A stretch of 64,000 nucleotides of DNA, from NCBI GenBank assembly GCA_028687375.1, contig JAQUAG010000012.1:1-64000 (forward strand). Direction: 5' to 3'. Position 1 is the stretch's first letter. Every line of letters begins with the position of its first letter. Of this stretch, positions 1 to 6,747 are shown one piece after another. The position numbers and the translations under genes were made by a program. This stretch comes from Arcobacteraceae bacterium (GTDB lineage Bacteria; Campylobacterota; Campylobacteria; Campylobacterales; Arcobacteraceae). A model generated the notes under the pieces. It did not search any database. It saw only the letters and a program-made list of their open reading frames with translations, and was not told the origin of the DNA.

Positions 1-323
1 CCTTTGCTTCCCTTATTCATAGCTCCGCCACCTGTTCCATCTTTTTTTTGTAGTTTTTGTCCATTGCCTTTGCTCATACCTTGCCCTTTTCCACCATTTC
101 CTTTTTGGATATTGGCTCTCTCTTCAGGTGTTAAAGCACCCATTTTTGATTGCATAGCACTTTGAAATGCAGCTCGCTCAGCTTCAGGAACACTCCCTTT
201 TTGAAGTAATAAATCATCCAAACTCATAGCACTATAATCTGCCCCAAAAAGTGACATTCCACATAATAACCCTGTAAATAGTATCTTTTTACCTGCAAGC
301 AGGATTCCATTTTGTTTCATCAT
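1..323 (-). CDS. DUF1104-like small secreted protein (partial, C-terminus beyond window)
   Basis: The gene is read leftward from an ATG pair at 323/320 and is still open at base 1, so the C-terminus is missing. An AAGGAG ribosome binding site lies 6 bases before the first ATG. Residues 1 to about 28 form a signal peptide. The mature part starts DYSAMSLDDLLLQKGSVP, followed by a short helical stretch with ALTPEERA, which resembles the epsilonproteobacterial DUF1104 family. After residue 75 it becomes low-complexity and rich in Gly, Lys, Gln and Asn. The family's function is unknown; I infer a periplasmic protein. Two TAATCGTG copies 11 bases apart lie upstream and could be a response-regulator site. 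Confidence 0.7.
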   Translation of the reverse strand, partial: MMKQNGILLAGKKILFTGLLCGMSLFGADYSAMSLDDLLLQKGSVPEAERAAFQSAMQSKMGALTPEERANIQKGNGGKGQGMSKGNGQKLQKKDGTGGGAMNKGSK

Positions 324-365
324 CTCAAACTCCTTTTCATTGTTTTATTATCGTACTTTATACAA

Positions 366-384
366 TAATCGTGAATTAATCGTG
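366..384 (-). promoter_or_regulatory. Tandem 11-bp-period repeat upstream of the DUF1104 gene
   Basis: TAATCGTG occurs at 366-373 and again at 377-384, a start-to-start spacing of 11 bases. A weaker copy, TTATCGTA, lies at 348-355. The repeats sit about 45-60 bases upstream of the leftward gene. Direct repeats on one face of the helix are typical of OmpR-family response-regulator sites. That assignment is inference; the repeats are seen directly. Confidence 0.4.
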
Positions 385-469
385 GAATGCAAAATTGTTT
401 TCTCTAAACCCCTTTTTGCTACAATCAAAAGAAAAAAATAAGGACTTTTTTTTGGCAATCTTTCAGCCC

Positions 470-757
470 TCAGTTTTAAAAAACTTTCCACAAGATGAAA
501 ATAAAAGAGCTCTTTCCCTCGTTCACAATCTACAGATTAGGAATGGAGATAGCAATATCAATTTTAGTATGAATTCTAAAGCTGGAGCTTTGGAACTAGA
601 GGGAAATACTAATAATTTTGATAGAGAAATTGCTTTTAAAAAAGAACTGGAAAAGTTAGAAAATCTTTGTACAACAAATGAAAAAATGATAGATAAGATG
701 GTTTATAAACTCTATGATTTAAGTGATGATGAGATTAAAATTGTGGAGGGTGTTTGA
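470..757 (+). pseudogene. C-terminal remnant of a type IIG (Eco57I-like) restriction-modification protein
   Basis: An open frame runs from a TTG at 395 to a TGA at 757, but only its second half looks like real protein. The segment ending MVYKLYDLSDDEIKIVEGV matches the usual extreme C-terminus of large type IIG/Eco57I-like restriction-methylases, where a helical DREI...E stretch precedes LYxLxxDEIKIVEG. Intact relatives are many hundred residues long; the methylase and nuclease domains are absent here, and the frame's first 25 or so residues look random. I read it as the tail of a deleted gene. The downstream gene overlaps its stop codon by one base, so the two were probably one transcription unit. 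The 5' boundary is approximate. Confidence 0.6.
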
Positions 758-1488
758 TGAAATTATTTTTATCGTGCAACGAGTGTTCATTATTAGATGA
801 AACTGAATATCCAGAATTTTATGAAATTCAAATTTTGGATTTGCATAAGTATGAATTTACTTGTAAAAATGGACATAAGGCAGTCAGTATTATTGACAAT
901 CCAAAATTTGAAATGTTATTTCAAGTAGGAGCTAATGCTATAATTGACGGTTATTATCGTGAAGCAATTTCATCGTTTGCTTCGAGTTTGGAGAGATTTT
1001 ATGAGATTTGTATAAAAACAATTCTATCTTCTTCTAAAATAGAAAACAACACTATTGAGAAGTCGTGGAAAGAAATTTCTAATCAGTCAGAGAGACAATT
1101 GGGTGCATTCACAATGCTTTGGTTGAATTTTTATCATGAAATCCCTGAATTACTTTCCAACAAAATGACAACACTTCGTAATGAGGTAATCCATAAGGGG
1201 AAAATTCCATCTCGTAAAGAGACAATAAATTTTGGAAAAGAAGTTTTTAGACTCATTACAACCAAACTACAAAAGATTATCAAAGAAGATTCATATAAGT
1301 GGCTCATATCCAAATGTGAACAAGTAGCAATGAATGGTTCTGAGTTTATTGCTACTGGATGTATCCAAACAATAATTTCAAGTAAATTTATAGATAAAAA
1401 TTATGATTCTGTGGATTTGGAAAAAGAAATTGAGAGACTACAAGAATTACGAGCATTACAAAAAAGACAATTAGCAAACAATCCGTAG
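757..1488 (+). CDS. Uncharacterised zinc-ribbon/HEPN-like protein coupled to an RM remnant
   Basis: The 243-residue protein starts at an ATG in a TGATG overlap with the preceding remnant; a TTG one codon earlier is the alternative. GGAGGG lies upstream. Near the N-terminus CNEC (residues 7-10) and CKNGH (36-40) form a plausible zinc ribbon. The rest is predicted helical. RNEVIH at about 141-146 fits the R-x4-6-H motif of HEPN nucleases and of HEPN-like helical proteins. A charged coiled coil closes the protein (about 217-240). I do not recognise a named family. The link to a restriction enzyme suggests a defence accessory or toxin, but this is inference. Confidence 0.6.
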   Translation: MKLFLSCNECSLLDETEYPEFYEIQILDLHKYEFTCKNGHKAVSIIDNPKFEMLFQVGANAIIDGYYREAISSFASSLERFYEICIKTILSSSKIENNTIEKSWKEISNQSERQLGAFTMLWLNFYHEIPELLSNKMTTLRNEVIHKGKIPSRKETINFGKEVFRLITTKLQKIIKEDSYKWLISKCEQVAMNGSEFIATGCIQTIISSKFIDKNYDSVDLEKEIERLQELRALQKRQLANNP

Positions 1489-1781
1489 ATTTGGCACTGC
1501 CAAACGCCTCCGACAAATATCATCTATTTGGTGTACTTTCCACTCGTTCCCAATGTCCACATTGGGAATGCAGATACCAGTATATAAGTTTAGTATGCAT
1601 AAATGAAGATTTGAGCAAAGAAAACAACTTCCGTAACACCGACTTTAGTCGGTTATTTCTCGGAAAAATAAGCCAACTATTGTCAGCTTTACGGAAAATA
1701 CAAACGATAAAATCTGTCAAATTGCAATGTTTTTAAAGAAAATTTCCAAAAGATGATAGGATAACAAAAACAAAAGAGGAA
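1489..1781. other. Non-coding stretch rich in inverted repeats
   Basis: I see no convincing gene in this roughly 300-base stretch; short frames on both strands lack ribosome sites and family resemblance. It holds several hairpins: TTTGGC-ACT-GCCAAA at 1490-1504; a perfect 10-bp inverted repeat with a 2-base loop at 1547-1568 (arm TTCCCAATGT); ACCGAC-TTTA-GTCGGT at 1638-1653, nested in TTCCG (1629-1633) and CGGAA (1661-1665); and TTCCGTAA (1629-1636) complementary to TTACGGAA (1689-1696). The last two are mutually exclusive pairings. It may be a junction between lost genes, a terminator cluster or a mobile-element remnant. Confidence 0.5.
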
Positions 1782-1787
1782 ATGGCC

Positions 1788-2566
1788 ATGACTGAGCAAA
1801 ATAAATCCGATATAGTTATTTATGATGATGGTGAAATAGAACTCAATGTATCTCTTAAGAGAGAAACTGTTTGGCTCAATAGAAATCAAATAGCTAAGCT
1901 TTTTAATAGAGATGTCAAAACTATCGGAAAGCATATTGGCAATGTTTTTGAAGATGGAGAACTTGAAAAGTTTTCAGTTGTCGCAAATTTTGCGACAACT
2001 GCCTCAGATGGTAAAACATACAATATGGAATATTATAATTTAGATGCAATAATCTCTATTGGCTATCGTGTTAAATCTCAAAAAGGGGTACGATTTCGTC
2101 AATGGGCAACATCGGTTCTCAAAAACTATATCCAAAATGGATATGTTATCAACTCTGATAAGATAACAAATGAGAGATTTAAAGAGCTTGAAAACAATGT
2201 TACACTCCTAAAATCAAAAGTGGAGAATATTTCAAATTCACTTGAGGATACAACACTTAGAGTAAAACAAGGGATATTTTTTGATGGAGAAACTTATGAT
2301 GCTTATGTTTTTATTAATGATTTACTAGGAAGTGCAAAAAGTGAAGTGGTGCTTATAGATAACTATCTTGATGAAAGTGTTTTTACACTTCTCAATATCA
2401 AAATATAGAACTGATTGAGTTTAAAAACTCTCACGATAGATTTTTAATACTTGATAAAAAAGAGATTTTTCATATTGGGGCAAGTCTCAAAGATTTAGGT
2501 AAAAAATGGTTTGGATTTTCAAAGTTTGAGATAGGAACTTTGGATATTTTGGGGAGATTGAAATAA
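1788..2566 (+). pseudogene. RhuM-family protein broken by an internal deletion
   Basis: The ATG at 1788 is preferred to the ATG at 1782, because AGAGGA at 1775-1780 is 7 bases from the former and only 1 from the latter. The frame reads a RhuM/virulence-type N-terminus (WLNRNQIAKLFNRDVKTI, then YNLDAIISIGYRV and GVRFRQWA), a coiled coil and FFDGETYDAYVFINDLL, and stops at 2406-2408. The family's ending resumes in another frame from about 2399 (ELIEFKNSHDRFLILD, then HIGASLKDLGKKWFGFSKF) to a TAA at 2564-2566. Intact relatives have some tens of residues between the two parts, so an internal deletion with frameshift is the best reading. RhuM proteins often sit in accessory regions; their role is unclear. 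Confidence 0.75.
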
Positions 2567-2569
2567 AAT

Positions 2570-2626
2570 ACCTCAGAAGAGTTATCTATTGTCGCAAAAT
2601 TTGCGACAGTTCAATTTGGCTTATGA
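2570..2626 (+). pseudogene. Fragment of a second RhuM-like gene
   Basis: The frame reads TSEELSIVAKFATVQFGL and then a stop at 2624-2626. This matches the conserved RhuM segment (E-L-S-V-V-A-K-F-A-T-V-Q) that also occurs in the broken gene just upstream as FSVVANFATTA. It has no start codon or flanking domain. It is either a scrap of another RhuM-like gene or a duplicated piece of the first. The segment contains a 9-bp inverted repeat at 2590-2608 that corresponds to the larger palindrome inside the first copy. Confidence 0.45.
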
Positions 2627-2636
2627 AAATTATCGA

Positions 2637-2664
2637 ACCATTTTCGTGATATCACGAAAATGGT
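2637..2664. repeat. 28-bp perfect palindrome
   Basis: The arms are ACCATTTTCGTGAT (2637-2650) and its exact reverse complement (2651-2664). It lies just past the stop of the leftward DUF2202 gene, so it could act as a transcription barrier, but neither strand has a following T-run. In one frame it reads SNHFRDITKMV, which resembles DinD/BRO-type proteins, so it could be part of a decayed gene. Confidence 0.6.
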
Positions 2665-2669
2665 ATAAA

Positions 2670-3842
2670 TCAATACACTTGCTTACTAAAAGCATTTAAG
2701 TGATTGTAACTCCCATTGAGTAAACTTTGATAGACAACTCTAATATCCTCAGGGGCATCATTCATTCGCTCAATTAAATCAGCTATGTCAGTTTCCTCGA
2801 CCAAAACCCCTACTTTCATCGCTTCATTTGATGAAACATTCCCCATAGTTATTAGGGTATTGTAAAGATTTTGTAGTTCTTCTAGCTCGAAAATTCCAAT
2901 AGTATCACTTGCAACTGGCACTTCTAAATCATATTTCTCTAAAATTGCTCGAACACTATCCATATGTGTTTGTTCAGATTTTGAGATATTTAAAAACACT
3001 TTAGTTCCCCATTTTTCATACATTTTGGTATAAACATCTCTTGCAACTTTCTCCTCTTGATACATAAAAACAAGTCCCTCTTTTTGTTCATCTGTAAGTT
3101 CTGCTATTGGTAATGAAGCTAACAGTATTGTTGGGTCTTGTGTTTGGAGTGTACTTTGAGTTACGGTATTTGATACAATCGTCATATTTGCATCTGTATC
3201 TTCAAGTGTGATATTTAAATCATCAATCAGAACGATTTCATTAGCAGTTACTGTCTCTAAAATAGTTTGAGTGGAGTTTTCATTTGCCGTAATAAGAGTT
3301 TCTATATCAGTTCTAATTGATTGTAAAGTTGTTAAATTCATATCGGTAACTGAACTATTATTTTCAATGCAATATTTAAAAACAATATCACTTATCGCTG
3401 ATACTTTCAAAGAAGTTGATGGAGTTAAAGTAAAAAGCTCTTCCTCACTTAATCCGTAACTATTTAAAAGTTCAGTTTTAAGTGTATCATTTGAGCTAGC
3501 AAGAGTAGTTAAGATAGTTAGTTTAGTTCTATTTTGTTGCGATAAACTAAGTGGCATAGTCAAAGTTGTATCATTTCCATCTATTATACCATCACGGTTT
3601 ACATCAATATAACCACCATACGCAGTAATTGGATAAGTTGGTGTTGAAATAAATCTATACTGACCATTTCCAAGATTTATAGCTCTTTTTGCATTTGCAT
3701 CTACAACATAAGCCCCTATAACTGGACCTCTTTCAACTGTTATATCTGTAGTTGAATCTTGAATCGCTGTGTCACTACTTCCACATCCAGCAAAAATTAA
3801 ACTTGTAGCTATTAAGCTACCGTATAAAAAATTCTTTTTCAT
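2670..3842 (-). CDS. DUF2202 ferritin-like lipoprotein with a calcium-type loop
   Basis: The 390-residue protein has a lipobox (FAGC, Cys20), so it should be an exported lipoprotein. Residues 35-110 include a GxYxVDAN-type segment and a dockerin/EF-hand-like loop at 80-91 (D80, N82, D84, D88). Residues about 245-390 form a DUF2202 domain, a ferritin-like helical bundle. Candidate metal ligands are E263/E264, E290 and H293 (ExxH), E349/E350 and H381. The family's role is not established. The gene is monocistronic. Two perfect 11-base direct repeats lie upstream, which points to two-component control. Confidence is high for the domain and low for the function. Confidence 0.85.
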   Translation of the reverse strand: MKKNFLYGSLIATSLIFAGCGSSDTAIQDSTTDITVERGPVIGAYVVDANAKRAINLGNGQYRFISTPTYPITAYGGYIDVNRDGIIDGNDTTLTMPLSLSQQNRTKLTILTTLASSNDTLKTELLNSYGLSEEELFTLTPSTSLKVSAISDIVFKYCIENNSSVTDMNLTTLQSIRTDIETLITANENSTQTILETVTANEIVLIDDLNITLEDTDANMTIVSNTVTQSTLQTQDPTILLASLPIAELTDEQKEGLVFMYQEEKVARDVYTKMYEKWGTKVFLNISKSEQTHMDSVRAILEKYDLEVPVASDTIGIFELEELQNLYNTLITMGNVSSNEAMKVGVLVEETDIADLIERMNDAPEDIRVVYQSLLNGSYNHLNAFSKQVY

Positions 3843-3863
3843 TTTGTACCTCTATTTCATATT

Positions 3864-3898
3864 TTAGAAATAGTATGAAAAAATAGTGAAAAAATAGT
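3864..3898 (-). promoter_or_regulatory. Tandem 11-bp direct repeats upstream of the DUF2202 lipoprotein
   Basis: GAAAAAATAGT occurs at 3877-3887 and immediately again at 3888-3898; a third related copy, TTAGAAATAGT, lies at 3864-3874. On the gene's strand this reads CACTATTTTTT twice. The arrangement fits binding of an OmpR-family response regulator, possibly the one at 6034, but which regulator acts is unknown. Confidence 0.5.
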
Positions 3899-3905
3899 GG
3901 AGTTG

Positions 3906-3948
3906 AAAAAAGATGGATGTCTTTCCTTTAGAGTGAATAGACATCCAT
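3906..3948 (-). terminator. Rho-independent terminator after fba
   Basis: Read leftward, a 10-bp stem (arms 3939-3948 and 3913-3922, ATGGATGTCT on the plus strand) is followed by C and six T residues (complement of 3906-3911). It begins about 20 bases past the fba stop codon. Confidence 0.8.
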
Positions 3949-3968
3949 TATTGAGTATTTTGAAAGAA

Positions 3969-5036
3969 TTATAATTTATTGATGCAATTTAAGTCGTTAA
4001 ATGCAACTTCAAGTCTAGCTATTAAGCTATTTTGCCCTTCTCTAAGCCAAACTCTTGGGTCGTAATATTTTTTATTTGGTTTATCTTCTCCATTTGGATT
4101 TCCAATTTGACCTTGAAGATAGTCATGATTTGCTTTTTCAAATCCTCTTACACCATCCCAAAATGCCCATTGCGTATCTGTATCGATGTTCATTTTTACA
4201 ACACCGTAAGAGAGAGATTCTTTTATCTCAGCTTCACTACTTCCACTTCCACCATGAAATACAAAATTAACAGGTTTACTGTTAAGATTTAATTTTTCAC
4301 TTATGAACTCTTGTGAATTATTTAAGATAATTGGTTTAAGGACAACGTTTCCTGGTTTATAAACTCCATGAACATTTCCAAAAGAAGCTGCAATTGTAAA
4401 ATTTGGACTTATTTCATTTAATCTTTCATAAGCATACAAAACATCACTAGGTTGTGTGTAAAGTAAAGCATTATCAACATCACTATTATCAACACCATCT
4501 TCTTCTCCACCTGTAATTCCAAGCTCTATTTCAATCATCATATCAAGTGCACTCATAGTTTTAAAATACTCCACACAAATATCAAGATTTTCCTCCATAC
4601 TCTCTTCACTAAGGTCTAGCATATGCGATGTAAAAAGTGGACGCCCAGTCTCTTTGAAATGCTCTTTTCCAGCTTCTAATAGTCCATCAATCCAAGGTAA
4701 AAGTTTTTTTGCAGCATGGTCTGTATGTAAAATAACAGGTACGCCATAAGCTTTTGCCATCATATGAATGTGTTTCGCTCCACTTATTCCACCTAAAACA
4801 GCAGCATTAGGAACTTTACATCCTTTCCCTGCAAAAAATTGAGCTCCACCATTACTAAATTGTAAAATAACTGGAGAATTTACTTTTGCAGCAGCTTCTA
4901 AAAGACCATTTACTGTTTCTGTATTTACAACATTCATAGCTGGAATTGCAAAATTATTCTCTTTTGCATAATCAAAAACTTTTTTTGCTTCACTCCCTGT
5001 TAAAACACCTGTGTTTACAATATTTAAAATACTCAT
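3969..5036 (-). CDS. fba: Class II fructose-bisphosphate aldolase
   Basis: The enzyme interconverts fructose 1,6-bisphosphate with glyceraldehyde 3-phosphate and dihydroxyacetone phosphate in the cytoplasm. At 355 residues it has the usual class IIA length. The zinc and catalytic residues are visible: D106 and H107 in HTDHAAKK, E171, H223 in GNVHGVY and H261 in VFHGGSGS. All are offset by three from the E. coli enzyme. It follows the PEB4-like gene with a 15-base gap in the same direction, the arrangement known from Campylobacter, and ends at a clear terminator. Confidence 0.97.
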   Translation of the reverse strand: MSILNIVNTGVLTGSEAKKVFDYAKENNFAIPAMNVVNTETVNGLLEAAAKVNSPVILQFSNGGAQFFAGKGCKVPNAAVLGGISGAKHIHMMAKAYGVPVILHTDHAAKKLLPWIDGLLEAGKEHFKETGRPLFTSHMLDLSEESMEENLDICVEYFKTMSALDMMIEIELGITGGEEDGVDNSDVDNALLYTQPSDVLYAYERLNEISPNFTIAASFGNVHGVYKPGNVVLKPIILNNSQEFISEKLNLNSKPVNFVFHGGSGSSEAEIKESLSYGVVKMNIDTDTQWAFWDGVRGFEKANHDYLQGQIGNPNGEDKPNKKYYDPRVWLREGQNSLIARLEVAFNDLNCINKL

Positions 5037-5051
5037 TTTATATCCCTTTTA

Positions 5052-5870
5052 CTATTTATTGATGCTAATTTTGATTTTAGCTTTTTCAGTTTTGATTATA
5101 CCTTCAACTCTTTTTTTGAACCCTTCACTTGATAAAAACTGTTTTATATCATTCTTTACATCATTAAAAGCAAGTGATGTTGGTTCTTTTTTACCATCAA
5201 GATAGATGATATGATATCCATATTTTGTAGCAACTGGTCCAGTTGTAATTGTTCCAACTTTAAGAGCAGATGCTGCCATACTAAACTCTGGAATCATTTT
5301 ATCTAAAGTAAACCATCCAAGATCTCCACCATTTGCTGCTGCTCCATCTGTTGATTTAGCTTTTGCCATTTTTGTAAATTCAGCTTTTAAATCTTTTGCT
5401 TTTTTGAGTGTCGCTATGATATCTTTTGCCTCTTTTTCTGTTTTTACTAAAATATGACTCGCTTTGAGTTCTAAAGGTTTTTTAAATTTTTCTTTATTTA
5501 CATCATAATAGCTTTTAATATTTACTTCACTGACAGTTACATCTTTAACCATATTTGACATCCATAATTGCAATGCTAAATCTTGTTTTACCTTTTGAAG
5601 TGTCTCTTTATAAATTTTACTATTGACTATATCTGTTCTGTAAGCAGCCATACTTAAGATTTTTCTATCTATTAGTTGATTTAAGACAGTTTGCTTATCG
5701 CTATCTTTTAATTTGTCATATGTAGTGTTTTGACCTTTTAAGAGAACATCTACATCCTCTTTCGTAATTTTTTCGCTACCAACTGTTGCTAAAACTTTAT
5801 CAGCAAATGCACTTACTGAAAAAAGTTGGATTGCCACCAATGAACTTAGGATAATTTTTTGACCAAACAT
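5052..5870 (-). CDS. peb4: Periplasmic PpiC-type peptidyl-prolyl isomerase, PEB4-like
   Basis: The 272-residue protein has a signal peptide of about 23 residues ending SVSAFA. Residues 25-125 form a SurA-like helical chaperone part, residues about 130-230 a parvulin (PpiC) domain (LKASHILVKTEKEA, GGDLGWF, GYHIIYLDGKKEP), and the C-terminus is a helix that packs on the N-terminal part in this family. Family members fold outer-membrane proteins and affect adhesion in Campylobacter (PEB4/Cbf2). It lies directly upstream of fba and is likely cotranscribed with it. The orthology rests on sequence and neighbour. Confidence 0.9.
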   Translation of the reverse strand: MFGQKIILSSLVAIQLFSVSAFADKVLATVGSEKITKEDVDVLLKGQNTTYDKLKDSDKQTVLNQLIDRKILSMAAYRTDIVNSKIYKETLQKVKQDLALQLWMSNMVKDVTVSEVNIKSYYDVNKEKFKKPLELKASHILVKTEKEAKDIIATLKKAKDLKAEFTKMAKAKSTDGAAANGGDLGWFTLDKMIPEFSMAASALKVGTITTGPVATKYGYHIIYLDGKKEPTSLAFNDVKNDIKQFLSSEGFKKRVEGIIKTEKAKIKISINK

Positions 5871-6033
5871 ATCTTTTCCTTATAATATAAAAGTTTCGCG
5901 ATTTTACCCTAAAAGAGCTTATATGAAATGAAATTTGAATATTTAACTTAAAAACTCTTTAAATTTTCTTTTTTTTATGCTACACTTCCGTTTTTAAAAT
6001 TTCAAAAATAAATTTATACAAAGGAACACAAAT

Positions 6034-6723
6034 ATGAGAATATTAATAGTGGAAGACGAAAGCACACTAAATAGAACCCTACAAGAGGGGTTACAAGATT
6101 TCGGATATCAAGTAGATGTCGCGGAAAACTTTAAAGATGCAGAATATTTTATAGATATTAGAAACTATGATTTAGTTTTAACAGATTGGATGTTACCAGA
6201 TGGTGACGGAATAGAATTAACTAAAATTGTAAAAAATAGAAGTGCAAGAACATCTGTAGTAATCGTAAGTGCTAGAGATGATAAAGAAAGTGAAATTAAA
6301 GCTCTTAAAACAGGTGCTGATGATTATATTAAAAAACCATTTGATTTTGATGTATTGCTTGCTAGAATTGAGTGCAGACTTAGATTTGGTGGAACAAGTA
6401 CAATCAAAATAGATGCGCTTTCAATAAATCCAGATGAAGAAAAAATCACTTATGATGGTGTAGAAATTGAACTTAAAGGGAAACCATTTGAAGTTTTAAC
6501 ACACTTGGCAAGACATAGAGATCAAATCGTTTCAAAAGAGCAATTACTTGACGCTATTTGGGAAGAGCCAGAATTGGTTACACCAAATGTTATTGAAGTT
6601 GCAATTAACCAAATTCGACAAAAAATGGATAAACCTCTTAACATTTCAACTATTGAAACAATTAGAAGAAGAGGATACAGATTTTGTTATCCACCAAAAG
6701 AAAATGAGCCTATAGAAGATTAA
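6034..6723 (+). CDS. OmpR-family response regulator
   Basis: The 229-residue protein has a receiver domain (1-115) with acidic E7/D8, phosphoacceptor D51 and K101, followed by a winged-helix DNA-binding domain (about 130-222; TPNVIEVAINQIRQKM recognition helix region, then RRRGYRF). AAAGGA lies 8-13 bases before the ATG. The histidine kinase starts 24 bases after its stop, so the two form an operon. Targets are unknown; the 11-bp direct repeats at 366-384 and 3864-3898 are nearby candidates. It is divergent from the PEB4-like gene. Confidence 0.95.
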   Translation: MRILIVEDESTLNRTLQEGLQDFGYQVDVAENFKDAEYFIDIRNYDLVLTDWMLPDGDGIELTKIVKNRSARTSVVIVSARDDKESEIKALKTGADDYIKKPFDFDVLLARIECRLRFGGTSTIKIDALSINPDEEKITYDGVEIELKGKPFEVLTHLARHRDQIVSKEQLLDAIWEEPELVTPNVIEVAINQIRQKMDKPLNISTIETIRRRGYRFCYPPKENEPIED

Positions 6724-6747
6724 TTTTAATTTTTAAACGGTTTGATA

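Noticed and set aside
1490-1696. Possible integron attC or mobile-element end
   Set aside because: The inverted repeats do not show the RYYYAAC/GTTRRRY core arrangement, and there is no integrase or transposase nearby.
1491-1736. Open frames on both strands that could be small genes
   Set aside because: No ribosome binding site, no recognisable motif, and the DNA is dominated by inverted repeats; they look like chance frames.
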